Source: Gigaspora margarita (lineage: Eukaryota > Glomeromycota > Glomeromycetes > Diversisporales > Gigasporaceae). From it: a DNA stretch of 64,000 bases. Position numbers and translations under genes: made by a program. The stretch covers positions 62,001 to 126,000 of the forward strand of contig WTPW01000951.1 in the NCBI GenBank assembly GCA_009809945.1, given 5' to 3'. This document shows, piece by piece, positions 46,984 to 58,193 of the stretch. Below the pieces are notes generated by a model. That model did not search any database. It saw nothing but the letters and a program-made list of their open reading frames with translations, and was not told where the DNA came from. Each line of letters opens with the position of its first letter. The stretch's first letter is position 1.

Positions 46984-47229
46984 NNNNNNNNNNNNNNNNN
47001 NNNNNNNNNNNNNNNNNNNNNNNNNNNNNNNNNNNNNNNNNNNNNNNNNNNNNNNNNNNNNNNNNNNNNNNNNNNNNNNNNNNNNNNNNNNNNNNNNNNN
47101 NNNNNNNNNNNNNNNNNNNNNNNNNNNNNNNNNNNNNNNNNNNNNNNNNNNNNNNNNNNNNNNNNNNNNNNNNNNNNNNNNNNNNNNNNNNNNNNNNNNN
47201 NNNNNNNNNNNNNNNNNNNNNNNNNNNNN
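46984..47229. other. Assembly gap (246 N) between T runs
   Basis: The gap is bordered by T homopolymers (46,974-46,982 and 47,230-47,253). Frames across it are artefacts. Confidence 0.98.
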
Positions 47230-47430
47230 TTTTTTTTTTTTTTTTTTTTTTTTAGAGTGTGTTAGTTCCAGTTTTTTGTTTTTTTTAGAGAGCGTTGGTT
47301 TAAAAAATTTTTTGAAAGCTTACATTGCAAAATCTGGTAAGCAATACCAAACTTGGTATCTGATATTTGAAATATAGCTAAAATATATCAAAGTAGAACC
47401 GCTAACCAAAAAAATTTTTACTATAATATA

Positions 47431-48397
47431 GGCCAGTGCAAAAATGTAGATACACGAATATCATTACCTAAAATGATCTAATGATAGAAAGTTGGATGAT
47501 CACGCTATATGGAGATAAAAATTGCAAAAAAGGTAAGCATAATCGATAAACTTTATTTTAAGATTGTTTTTTTTTTTTTTATCAAAATGGATGACTTGAA
47601 ATGAGACAAATGCGCACCAAGTCTTTATGAACGAGGATGATTTTTAGCACTCTCCGATACTTTTTAGATTGTTGACAAGGCCAGAAGCAACGAGAAGACA
47701 TGCCACTACACAAGCTTGTTGCCACAGTATTGGGACCTCAGTTGCACGAGTAATTGCTGAATGGAACAATAGTGAAACAAAAGAATTAACAAAATGTAAA
47801 CCATCGGGTTGGCCCAAAAAAGAAGCCAATTCTAATGTTGCAGAAGTTATACGTGACATAGTTATGTCTGCAAACACCTTTGGCACTTCTTTTTCGGCAC
47901 CTGTTTTGCGAAAGAAGCTTGAAGAAGAAGGTTATTGCTAGGTAATAAATACAGGCACAATTTATTTTACACCTCCCATACTGCTGTGAGCTTCAACTGA
48001 TCGAAGGGATTTGGATTGTCATGAAGCACGAAGTTGCTAAAGCCACCCTGCATCCAATTCTTATTTATATTAGAAACAAATTGTTAGAAGCGTTTACAGA
48101 AAAGGTCGGTTCTAAAACTATAACAGATCTTTGGCGAAAAACACTTACTAGGGCTAAGGAATACAAGAATCATGATGGTTATGTTGCTTTGGTTGAAAAT
48201 GATGTTAAAAATCTTTAAATTGAGGAAATTATTTCCTAATAAAAATTTTTTTAAAATTTAATAAGGTTAATAAAAATTGTATTAAAATGATCCTAAATAG
48301 TAAAACAATAAATAAAAAAATTAAATACTCATGTTAATTTTTTGAAAAATATTTTTAACTATCACCATTTTCGTGTATCTACATTTTTGCACCAGCC
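47431..48397 (+). mobile_element. Tc1/mariner-like element, internally deleted (967 bp)
   Basis: 28-bp inverted repeats (ggccagtgcaaaaatgtaga and complement of ggctggtgcaaaaatgtaga) with two mismatches, flanked by TA. It contains the transposase remnant described separately. It sits inside 46,732-48,437. Confidence 0.88.
47660..48218 (+). pseudogene. Tc1/mariner transposase remnant
   Basis: Two open pieces. The first (to 47,941) has a helix-turn-helix-like segment (GTSVARVIAEWN), a GRPKK-like hinge (SGWPKK) and SAPVLRKKLEEEG, the usual order for the DNA-binding part of Tc1/mariner transposases. The second (48,021-48,218) looks like the C-terminal end (KVGSKTITDLWRK, then NDVKNL). The central catalytic DDE/D region, normally about 150 residues, is missing between 47,941 and 48,021. 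The protein could not catalyse transposition. The first codon of the open piece is not ATG, and upstream frames are broken. Family assignment rests on TIRs, the TA target and the helix-turn-helix pattern. Confidence 0.65.
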
Positions 48398-48539
48398 TAT
48401 ACTCAAATATAACTTCACATAGATTGTTCGGGGTTCTGGTTTACATATATCATACTCCCTAGTGATAAAACTATTGACTAATCAAATTTTAATATTTAAA
48501 AAACTCAAAAATGTTTTTGACCTAAAAATAAGCTACCAC

Positions 48540-48885
48540 ACAATCGACAATAGTTGCTACATAGTAAAGTCAACATTTTACTATATGAATTGATTATAGT
48601 TGTTTAAATAAACTTTTTTAGTAGATCAAAATGCACTTATTCTAAAATGTTCAAGAATTTTTTATTATTTGACTTTTGATTTTTATATTCAATGAAAAAA
48701 TTAAAATTTTTTAAACAAATATATTTGATGAATATAAAAATTAAAAATTAAATAATAAATCTTCTCCAATTTGGATAAAAATTTAAATATATATATATAT
48801 TGATCACCAAATAAATTTATTTAAGTGATCATAATCGATTTATATAGTAAAATTTGGACTTTATGATGTAATAACTACTTGCAAT
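48540..48885. repeat. Shared palindromic core, copy 4
   Basis: Arms agttgctacatagtaaagtc and complement (ggactttatgatgtaataac); see 8,165-8,520. Confidence 0.65.
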
Positions 48886-49388
48886 TGCTAAAAACCAATT
48901 TTACTCTAAAATAATTTAAAAAATTATATATAGTTTTTAAACAATTTTGCAAGAACTACTAATCAAATTTGGCTAAAATTTTAATATGATATGGATCAAA
49001 CTTATATTAAAAATTTTAGCTCATTTGGATAAATAGTTATTAAGAATTCAAATTCGAATATTATAATTTTATTATAATAAAAATACTATTAGTATTTATA
49101 CTATATATATATAGGATGTGATAAAATAGAAAATCTTACTTTCCTAATGATTTTGGGCTTGCTAGAATCCTCTTATTGAAAGAATCATTTTTTAGTTAAA
49201 TTATCAAATTTGGTCCAGTAGATCAAAAGTTATTAATTATTAAATATTATTAATAAATCTATAATTTTGGTCAAAAATAATTTTGTAACGTTGACCAAAA
49301 TTATGAAATTTTGGCTAGAATTACACCTGATACTTTGGCTGATCCACTCACCCACCCAGAAATCAGCTGATTTCTGGAAGCTCTCTAA

Positions 49389-50389
49389 CTAGAGTTTTGA
49401 ACTGGGTCAGAAAATAATAATCTGGGTTATGATTTAGGTTATATGGTTATACAAAAAATTACAATTTAATTCTTAAAAGTTTAATATAACAACTTTAATT
49501 AGAGCTATTGGTGTAAAGAAAGCTGTGCTCCAAATATTTAGCCTACACAAAGTAAAATTTTTTGTTTAGCATTACTAAAGAAGTGCCATATACAGTACTA
49601 GCTGTACTATATATACTGTATATACTATTTACAAAATTTTTTGCTGATCCTTTTATAGGTATATAACTTCATATGCTAATCAACCAATAAAACTTAAGAA
49701 TTTAATGAATATAAAAAGTATATTATTGGGTATTTTTAAAGCAGAATTTTTTACATTACTAATATAAAACTAGATTTTGTAATTTTAGACTTATAATTTA
49801 TTATTTACATATTTAGCTTTGCTTAGATCAATATACAAATAAATTTGCTAGGATTAAATTTAATAAAGATATTAATAAAAATAATTAAATTAAAAAGATA
49901 TATATTTTAAATAGTTAAATTATTTTATTTGTATTTTTAGTAAAATTAAAGAAATTTATTACACAAACTCTTTTCACTGATCACCTGTTCCAAAATAGAC
50001 AAGAAGTAAATATTGGCTTATACATATAATCTTTATAATATACATTTTTTGAACTATTAAGCAAACAGTTCACAACAAAAAAACAAATAGAGTTTCCTAA
50101 AAGAACAAATCAAAATATCAAGTACTGACTTGTCTTTTTTCACGAAACAAATTTTTCAAAAAATATTTGCCCATATTTTTGGGGATAGGCCTTGACTCTG
50201 TCTTGCAGATCATATTGGTAATACAAACACATATTTGAGCAAATAAACAAAGTAAACAAATATGTAATATAAACAAATAAATAAACAACACAAGACACGT
50301 GTATTTTTGGACAATACAACTATAGTTGGATAAATTAGGAATAGGTGATAATCATTAAAACAACAAAGAATAATTAACAAACTTGCTAG
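49389..50389. other. AT-rich stretch, nothing recognised
   Basis: No gene, TIR or RNA was seen. The 50,355-50,558 minus ORF is antisense to the second LINE. Confidence 0.4.
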
Positions 50390-50400
50390 AATTTTCTAGA

Positions 50401-51763
50401 ATGAAATCAAACAGAGAGTGGGCAAATATGGAAATTATTTTAGCATTACAGAAGCTTTTTGAAAAGAAGGACCAGAAAATTAAGGATTTCCTTTGAGAAT
50501 GCAACAATAGGTCTCTTACAATAGATAGAAACATAGCAGCATAGTTAGGATAGACCAACCAGAAGTAGTATATTTAATCAGAAAAGCAATTGAGGTTTAT
50601 AACTGGATAAATTATAAAAATTATGCAATAAACCAGTTACAATAGATGAAAAAATTTTTGCTTTAGAAGTAGAACAAGAACCTAGCAAAAATAATGAGTC
50701 AAAAGTAAGACAGAAGATTTTATTGAAAACGGAATATGAAATAGAAGATTATGGTATAGAAGAAATAGAAAGTCCATTAATAAAGGTAGAAGATAGCTCT
50801 TTAAAAGAAAATAATCATCCTCTAGAAATCTTTGATAAATCTCAGATCTGAAAAAGTGAAAGAAGATATAGTACTAAGAAAAGAAACAAAATGAGAAAAT
50901 TATAAAAATGGAAGAGAGTGATACATACTATACAAAAGCAGTAAAGTATTAACAATATGGGATATACCAGTAGGAATGAATGCTTGGCAACTGAGGAGAA
51001 AACTAAGCTTTTTTGGCATAGTATCAGTACTAGAATGGAGAATTAAAAAAGAAAGCAAAGCAGCATATATTCAAATTAGATGTAAAAATAAAAAATGAAA
51101 GGAGGATATACTAAAAAGTTGGGTACTGCCTATAGAATATGGCAAATTATTGAGAATAACTTTCAGTTATTTTGATAGAGAAGAACTTACTCACAGAAAT
51201 AGATGCAAAGATAGAATAGTCAATCTACCAAAAATAGTGGTAGAGGCTTTGCTCCTAAGACAACTAAAAGTACACAATGTGAAATCAGTATTCATACCCA
51301 GAAATAGTAATAGGCATCAAAGAAGTATAGTATATTTATACTTTGAGAATATTATGGACATGCTAAAAGCAAAGTGGGCAAGTTTATTTTATTACGACAG
51401 TAGATTAAACTGGCAGGAAAATAAGTTTACAATGGATACACTCGAGTTGACAAGACAAAGTAAGACAAATCCAGTGTTCAAAATCAAGAATCTAGTACCA
51501 AACAATAATATAGGAAAGCCAAATAACAGTAAAGGCAAAGACAAAGCAGATTTGCAAGAAACTTACATACAAAAACAAGAAAAAGAATCCAAGCAACCTC
51601 TACTCATTAAGGAAAATAAAAATGAAAATTCAAGAAATAGCACAAAAAAAGAAAATAGAAAAGAAAACGAAAATAAGGAAACTTCACAGGTCGATTATAG
51701 TTTAAAGAATATGCTTTTAAATATGCGAGAGCGTTTTAAGATCATTGAGCAATTAATTGCTTA
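50401..51763 (+). pseudogene. Second LINE ORF1 relic
   Basis: From the ATG at 50,401 the N-terminal part mirrors the other LINE's ORF1 (WLGL-x2-Q-x-VV-x-L-R-K-x-L/I-E-x-Y-x-W-I pattern near 50,530-50,620), but with TAG in place of the Trp codon of that block. Pieces TIWDIPVG and KLSFFGIVS (50,945-51,035) and SVFIPRNSNRHQRS (about 51,285-51,330) match the RRM-like half. The last 204 codons (51,150-51,764) are open and end in a Lys/Asn/Glu-rich tail. Several stops interrupt the first half. No function can remain unless partial frames are used. Confidence 0.7.
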
Positions 51764-51899
51764 ACGCTTCTAACTTGTTGCCACAGGCAAATTAAAAGAA
51801 AAAAGCAGGGCAGAAAATCCTGTTAATGCCTTGTATAACAAATTACAAATACAGGAAAACAATAACATAGACATAGTAAAAGAGAAAAATATAAAAAAC

Positions 51900-52885
51900 T
51901 TTGATAGATTAAAAATAGAAGTTTACAATATTAACAGGTTAAGATTAGATGAGTAAAAACTACAAAAGTTAGCAGATCAATGCAACAGGGACAAAATGGA
52001 TATAATGGTATAACAGAAACAATATAGGAGAACAAAAGAGAAATGGTTAAATATGAGGCACTCAGGTTATGCAAGTTTTTGGTCAAAAGAGAAGGGAACA
52101 AAAATAAGGGTGCAGGTGTTGGAATTCTAGTTAGAGAACACTGGCAAAACAAAAGAATGTAGGAAAAGTTATAAGATTTAGTCCTTATTTAATCAAAATA
52201 GAATTCTTCTTTAGAAAGGTAGTACTACAGATATGAGTAGTATACTTTCTGCCAACAAATAAAATTGCCAACAAAGAAACACAAAGATCCTTAATTAGAG
52301 AAATAAGCAGAAACAGGATTAATACATATACATATATTTTGGGAAATTTTAATGCAATCTGTAGTACAGATTTGAACTCAAATAATGCTAAGCATAAAAA
52401 TCAAGGACTAGATAAATCTTTGCTAAATTGGTGTAAAAACCAGAACTTTACAGATATATATAGGTAATAAACCCACATAAAAAAGATTACTCCTGGAAAG
52501 CAGTAGTAACGCATCAAGAATAGATTATATATAGGTCTGTGAAAAAACAGAAAATTTAATAGAAGAAAGTGAAATGGATGACTTATCCTGTATTACAGGA
52601 AGTGATCACAAACTTGTATGGGCTTCCTTAAATACAAGTAGGATACTTAGCTATAGTAAATTATGTTATACTAAAAATAAAGGTCTATCAAGAAAAATTT
52701 TCTTATATCACAAAGCCTCTAGTAACAACTGGGAGGACTATAGAAGCTGCTTAGAAAACAAGTTCCAAAAAATAAATCTCTATCAAGAAACAGTAGATAT
52801 AAAACTGAAGGAAGAGCAAATAGATATAGAATGGGATCATTTAAGTAATGCGATACAAGAAGCAGCAAACAAACACATACCATAG
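51900..52885 (+). pseudogene. Second LINE endonuclease relic
   Basis: Short matches in the right order to the other LINE's APE endonuclease: VYNINRLR (near 51,925), a SFWSK block (near 52,075), GVGILVREHW (near 52,115), an ASRID-YI block with TAG where Trp is expected (near 52,510) and GSDHKLVWA (near 52,600). The last 103 codons (52,574-52,885) are open. Interrupted elsewhere by many stops. Confidence 0.65.
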
Positions 52886-53399
52886 TCAAAAGCAAAGAAG
52901 ACAGATTTTAGTTGCAAAAAAGTCTTTCCAAAGTGCAAATATCATAAAGAGCTAAAGTTGTTATATAAAATTTGCAAATAAAAAAAAGAGAAAGGTATAG
53001 CTAAGATAAGCCATCATGAACATAGTAGATTCAACATCCAAATTGAGCAAATAAATGAAAAGAACATGATGGAAATTCTATCTTTGCCTAATGTATGGAA
53101 CTTAGATGAATTACGTAAATGGGCAAATCTTTTAAGAAAAAAGGCAGAAGTACTGGCACGTAATATAAAAGAGAAAGAGATTTAAAGTAAAGTTGAAGCG
53201 AGATTCAGTGTGATGAATAGAGATAGAAAGAGAATGCTTTTGAGTTTACTAAACAAACTAGCTAATAAAATAAGAATAGATAGAGTGCTAAAAGAAGAAG
53301 AGAATTTCTATCAAAATAGTAAACTAGTCATTAAAGAGACAGAGTAAAGGAGTGTGTAGTCAAACACTTTGAGAAGCAATTTCAAGAACGAAAGTACAG

Positions 53400-54660
53400 A
53401 TTCAAGAAACTGAGTAAAGAATGGGAAGAAGAATATAGGGCAAAAAGCTGGATAGTCCATCCTGATATCAAAATATCCTCGATCCTATTTAGAAAAAAGA
53501 ATGGTTAGCCACTCTAAACAAAGCCCACAACAAAACAGCCCCAGGTGTGTCTGGAATTGGATACATTCTTTTAAAGAAGGTTTCAGTAGAGACAACAAAA
53601 GAGTTTATAAAATTTGCTAATATGGTCTTGGAGAAAGGCAACTTTTCTAGAAAATGGACGTTGGCACAGCTCTTTTTAATATCTAAATCGAACTTCTAGA
53701 AGTATAATCTAGAATGCACAAGGCCCATCGCCTTATTAGAAACATTTAGAAAAGTATTAACAAGAGTAATACATACAAGACTTGATACAGTATTACAGAG
53801 AATGAAAATTTTAAAAGGCAAAAATTTTGCTAGTCTTTTAGGTGAAAGTACAGCAGCTCTCATTTACATAATGACAATATACTAGAAGAAGAGACAAAAG
53901 AGATAAAGGAAGTATGGATCGTATTTCAAGATATGAAGAAAGCATTTGACTCTGTGAGCATGTTTGCCTTGGAGAAGGCATTAGAAAGAATTAGGTTTCC
54001 AAGAAAGCTGATTAACTTTATTATAAGTATTTTCTGGAATAGAAAGATCAGTATAATAATGAAATTTGGAAAACAAGAACATTTAAGGCAACTGACAGAA
54101 TAGAGCAAGGTAAAGTTCTCTCACCTCTAATGTGAAAAATTTTCTACAACCCGCTTTTGTGTGTGATTCAAGAAAAGAAGTTAGGATATAAAATGTGCTT
54201 AAAAGGCATAAATACGAATAGTAAGTGTGAAGAGGATATAGAAACATTACAAATAGGTGTACTTGTATATACTAATGACACAACTTGGATAACTGAAAAC
54301 CAAGAAGATATGCAAAAAAATATAAATATTGCAAAGGACTTTTATTGTCTAAATGACATAGAAATAAATCCTAACAAAACAAAGTTGATGGTGATGTGCC
54401 TCAAGAAGAGAAAAAATAGAGAAGAACTTTGTATCCTAATTGGAGACCCAGAAATCAAAGTTTTTACAAAGAACCAAAGAGAAACAACATGTTTCTTAAA
54501 AGTCTGGGTCTTACTCAGAGAACAACAAAAAGTGGATATAGCTAGAGAAAAGAAGGAAGTAAATTGTGCAGTGGGATTGCTAAAGTTTAAAAAATTATTC
54601 TTAGCCCAGATCACATATATTAATAATGCAATACTTATACCCCTTTAGAATATAAATTAA
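53400..54660 (+). pseudogene. Second LINE reverse transcriptase relic, YADD lost
   Basis: Retains RPIALLETFRK (near 53,725), FQDMKKAFDSVSM (motif A, near 53,925) and a block near 54,095-54,160 equivalent to EQG-x-VLSPL-x-W-x-IFY-x-PLL, in which the Trp codon is TGA. Motif C reads YTND (54,268-54,279) instead of YADD: GCN to ACT and GAT to AAT, both explained by G-to-A changes, the second removing a catalytic Asp. The 163-codon open piece at 54,157-54,648 is otherwise well preserved. The enzyme is inactive as written. Confidence 0.8.
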
Positions 54661-55829
54661 TGTTGTCTTGTTTAACAAAAGAACAATGTGAAAAGGTGCA
54701 ATAGCCTATTATATGCCTATCTAAATAGAAAATGTCCATCCCTTCAACCATAGCAAATGCAGTACCAAAACATCCAGAGATAATAAACTTAAAAGGTCTT
54801 TGAAATAGGCTAGTAGAGTATCATATCTCACAATTACTTATACAGCTTAACAAAGAAGGTACTGTAAAAAACAACTGTAATAAGATTAAGACAAGAGCAA
54901 AAAAAATTGAGATCAGAAGAATGTATACTGACAAATCACACCATCTTAAATGAAAGGGATTATAAAGTCAAAAATCTTGGTATAAGAGTGTTACAACAAG
55001 CAGCCCACTTAGGTATCTCAGTAGTAAACAGTAATATTATAGCATGTTGGGATACAAATATACCCAAAGCGAAAAATGATTACACCATTAGGAACATGCT
55101 ATAGAGTAAGCAGATTCGATATGAAACAATAAATGCAGAGAATTTAGGTCTCTTCTGGGCATCACAATTAATGCTAGAAGATGGCATGACTATGTGCACT
55201 TGGAAACAACTCAAGATAGTCCAAAGAACTAATTTGCAAGAAAAAGTAGCAAACTGGTTCAAAGCACTAGAAAACACAATGATTGAATGCTTAGAGCTGA
55301 AAAAAGTTAAACCAGTTTACGAAATCAGTATCAATAATCAGAATTGCTGTACTCCTTATATAGTGGACATAGGTACAGACCAAAAAAAAAGAGAATAGAT
55401 AATCTGGCAAGACCCTGATAGCAAAGAGTTGGAATTTGGTAGAGTGCAGAAAAAAATGAAAAAAACCATAGAAGTAGAAAGATATGAGCTGATGAATCTG
55501 TCAGTATTAGATGAAAAACAAATATTATTAAAACCAAGAAATGAAATTAGTAACATATGCAGATTGCAGATACCTCTTGGTAACATAACAAATTTGATCA
55601 AAAAGACGGAAAGAGGCTCACAATTACTCTTTGATGCATAATCTTTGGAGAAAGTTAAGAGCAAGAGGGTGAAAGAGAAACATTCTGAGCAAGAGAGGTT
55701 CGAAGAGTCAAAGAAGCAGAAAACTTGAGAATAGAGTGTAACAGCTGGGAAAAATGTTGCATAGATAGAGTTGTTAAAGAGGAGGAATTGGTGATGACTT
55801 GAAAAAAATATTAATACAAAATTGATTAG

Positions 55830-56320
55830 TAGATAGTTTACTATATTATACAGATAGCTCACTTGTTTCAGAGAAGGAGAGAGACAAAATAAAGATGGGA
55901 TATGGGATAGTACAAGTAAATAAGGAGGGTCATGTTATTAGAAAATTTGCATGTACAACGAAAAAGTGGTTTTTATCAACAAGAGCAGAAATGGTTGCTA
56001 TATTAGTAGCACTATTAATAACACCAAATGAGTGAAGCCGAACATATAGTAAAATAGCAATACTTGCAATCAAGAAAGGCCTTAGAACATCAAGTACGAG
56101 AAAATAATTAAAAATAAAAAATAGTGGCTTAACTACAATGATAATTGAAATAATTCGAATGAAAGATCTAAAAGTGAAATAGATGAAGGTCAAGGGTCAT
56201 TCAGATGACAAGTTTAATAAAGCAGCAGATAAAGAAGCCAAAAAAGGTTCCAGTAGCTCTAAATGCTTTTTTTCTCAAACAGATTGCATACAGTCTTTCA
56301 AGATAAAATATGCTTGGAAG
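55830..56320 (+). pseudogene. Second LINE RNase H relic
   Basis: YYTDSSL (near 55,850), STRAEMVAIL (near 55,980) and VKGHSDDKFNKAADKEAKK (56,186-56,240) correspond to the first, second and fourth acidic motifs of RNase H. Compared with the other LINE, HSGD is HSDD and NEEAD is NKAAD, mostly G-to-A type codon changes. The third motif region is broken by stops. The finger C-x2-C, then EHPISC follows at about 56,600 within a 92-codon open piece (56,545-56,823). Confidence 0.7.
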
Positions 56321-57104
56321 AATAAACCTATAAAAACTAGTTTATTCTTTTATCAAAATGCTCACAAAGTTGGTTGACAAGGTAGAATGGACCTTTGTGC
56401 ATAGAAAACACAATCGGACTCATCAAGAGTGTAGTAGCTTACAATACTGGCCAATTTTAAAATACTCAAAAGTGTAAAAAGAATCTGAAACTATACTTTT
56501 AGAAAAATGCTGTCTAGTTATTTGAAGTCAGATGTATAAACAAATTGCTACTGGTGCTTGAAATATTAAATAGAAAAAAGCCAGAGGTTTACCATACTTC
56601 AACATGTGTAGTATGCAAGAAAAAAAGTGAAACAACAGAGCATCCCATAAGCTGCAAGGTATTAGTAAATTTATTAAAAGACCTAGAAGAATGCTATATA
56701 GAAACAAGCCTAAAGAGCTTTAAAGAAATCGAGAACTTGGAGAAAACGAAAGAGCCTGTTCTTGTGAGTTTGGAAAAAGGCAGTATGGAAGATGAATTAA
56801 GAAAAAAGGAAAGATGGATATGAGCAGTGTTTAAAATTCAATGTCTTCATCATTCTTGATAAACATTTGAGTTTTTTTAAGAACATTAATATTTAAAAAA
56901 AGGGTCTCTTATTTGAGAACATTTTATCTTCTTGAAATGTTCTTAAAGAGAACATTTATAAAATTTTTATGTTCTAGAATTACTAAAAAGAACAATATAT
57001 TATATAAAATGTTTATCAATTTGATAATGTATTTTGATTATGGCAATTCTGTACATATTTATATACTATATATAGCACATATGTTTAAAGGTTTACAATA
57101 TGGG

Positions 57105-57369
57105 TAGGGTTCCACAATTTGATTCGATTTGATTTGATTCGATCAAATATTCGATCTCAAATCAAATTCAAATACAAAAATTTCAAATCAAATCACATTC
57201 AAATTGACAAAATATTCGATTCGATTCAAAAATATTTAATAAAAATTACAAATATATTTGATTTAATTTGATTTGATTTGATCAAATCAAATTCAAATCA
57301 AGAGTTATTTGATTCGATCAAATTCAAATATACCTAATATTCGATTCAATTCGACTTTGAGGAACCCTA
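57105..57369. mobile_element. Oligomer hAT-like MITE, copy 3 (265 bp)
   Basis: Ends are tagggttcc and ggaaccctA, flanked by aatatggg (57,097-57,104) and aatatgag (57,370-57,377), 7 of 8 matching. Same caaatcaaat / tttgattcga oligomer composition as 11,341-11,626, but with more 'gattcgatt' variants. Confidence 0.82.
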
Positions 57370-57585
57370 AATATGAGTAACAAATAAATATTTAAGGAAA
57401 TAGTTTTTAAAGATTTTTAAATAAAATATTCATTAGCCATACAGTATGCTTTTTATATTGAGAGTATTATTATTGTATAGACTTAATATAAATGATTTGG
57501 GTCAAACGATATGCTAATACTAAGCAAGTAAAAAAGACACAAAGTATTTGTTAGTACAAGTTTAAATAGTTAAATAACAAAGTAA

Positions 57586-57752
57586 GGGTGCTGACATTTA
57601 TTAAATAATATTTTAGGGGGTGGAAGGGGGTCAAGCAAAACCTTATCTCATATAAAAAAATTATAGCCAATCAAATTCAGCTAAATATATTATCTGGAGG
57701 TGGGGGTAAGCCTCTATAGTAAATGGATATTAGGTAATAAATATCAGTACCC
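57586..57752. mobile_element. 167-bp PIF/Harbinger-like MITE
   Basis: Ends are gggtgctgacatttatta and taataaatatcagtaccc, flanked by TAA (57,583-57,585 and 57,753-57,755). Relative of 7,459-7,624. Confidence 0.8.
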
Positions 57753-57755
57753 TAA

Positions 57756-57984
57756 CTAGATTCTAATTTATTGCATTAACTAATAGTAGCATGAGTAAAT
57801 TATTATAAAATAACTTGTTTTACTATGAGCAAATATAAAAAGCACTTGAATTATAACAAAATTATTAGAAATTAAATTGTATAATACATTGTTATATTGA
57901 AAAATACAAAGAATCATATACAAAGTTTAAAAAATTATTAATAGATAAGCATGAACTTAGTGTGTGAATTGTAAGTATAGAATA
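57756..57984. other. AT-rich spacer
   Basis: Nothing recognised. Confidence 0.4.
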
Positions 57985-58193
57985 TTTTTTTTATTTCTTT
58001 GACAGTCTTACTGGTACTACATTAATAAGTTTATATACATAAGATTTTATGTATTTAAAAACCCTCCAATTGCAAGTCCAATATCATCTGGCTGCAGAAA
58101 TCGTGCCCAGATGCGACCTGTCGCACTAATTTTTAACAGAAAATTAGGGACCTTTGTTAGCTCTGTCAAAGACTAACTTTTAGATTCTTTATA
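57985..58193 (-). mobile_element. 5'-truncated LINE 3' end
   Basis: Matches the last about 200 bp of the 17,571-25,151 LINE in the same (minus) orientation, starting with a T run (A tail) and 'atttctttgacagtcttact', and including the conserved cccagatgcgacctgtcgca block. Similarity fades after about 58,193. Target duplications were not found. It is a separate insertion event of that LINE family. Confidence 0.8.

Larger units (their letters stand above)
46732..48437. mobile_element. hAT-like element in B, with 8-bp duplication
   Basis: Ends are agaaccccaaacaatctatg and, in complement, agaaccccgaacaatctatg, flanked by ggtttaca (46,724-46,731 and 48,438-48,445). The uninterrupted B sequence has ggtttaca once (complement, near 15,704). 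The left interior has dispersed 'aggttatatttgaaaa' words. The assembly gap and the mariner lie inside. No transposase of its own is visible. Confidence 0.8.
46696..49144. mobile_element. Family B element inside A, copy 2
   Basis: The left end gagaagtgcagtaaatcata matches the B terminus. The shared palindromic core is at about 48,540-48,885, and the right end (cttactttcc) matches the diverged left end of the B copy at 14,987 in reverse. It is split by the hAT-like element 46,732-48,437. Confidence 0.65.
45225..49385. mobile_element. TAA-flanked family A element, copy 2, multiply nested
   Basis: Ends match 14,746-16,093 (left gggagcttccataatcagct; right aatcagctgatttctggaag then ctctc), flanked by TAA (45,222-45,224 and 49,386-49,388). 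Relative to copy 1 it is in reverse orientation and expanded to 4.2 kb by a TA-flanked MITE, a truncated retroposon and a hAT-like element inside its B element, which in turn carries a mariner. Confidence 0.8.
50390..56830 (+). mobile_element. Second LINE, decayed, same family group
   Basis: Plus-strand relic colinear with 17,571-25,151: an ORF1-like part (50,401-51,763), endonuclease (about 51,900-52,885), reverse transcriptase (about 53,400-54,660), linker, RNase H (about 55,830-56,320) and a terminal Cys/His finger (about 56,600). Stops and frameshifts are numerous. No poly(A) tail or target duplication was found, so the ends are eroded or truncated. Protein-level similarity is clear but DNA similarity is low, so it is an older, different subfamily. 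Confidence 0.85.

Noticed and set aside
46905-47265. Open frames of about 115 codons across the second N gap
   Set aside because: Composed of N and T homopolymer.
55331-55862. Minus-strand ORF of 168 codons
   Set aside because: Antisense to the second LINE's linker region; Phe/Ser/Leu-rich shadow.
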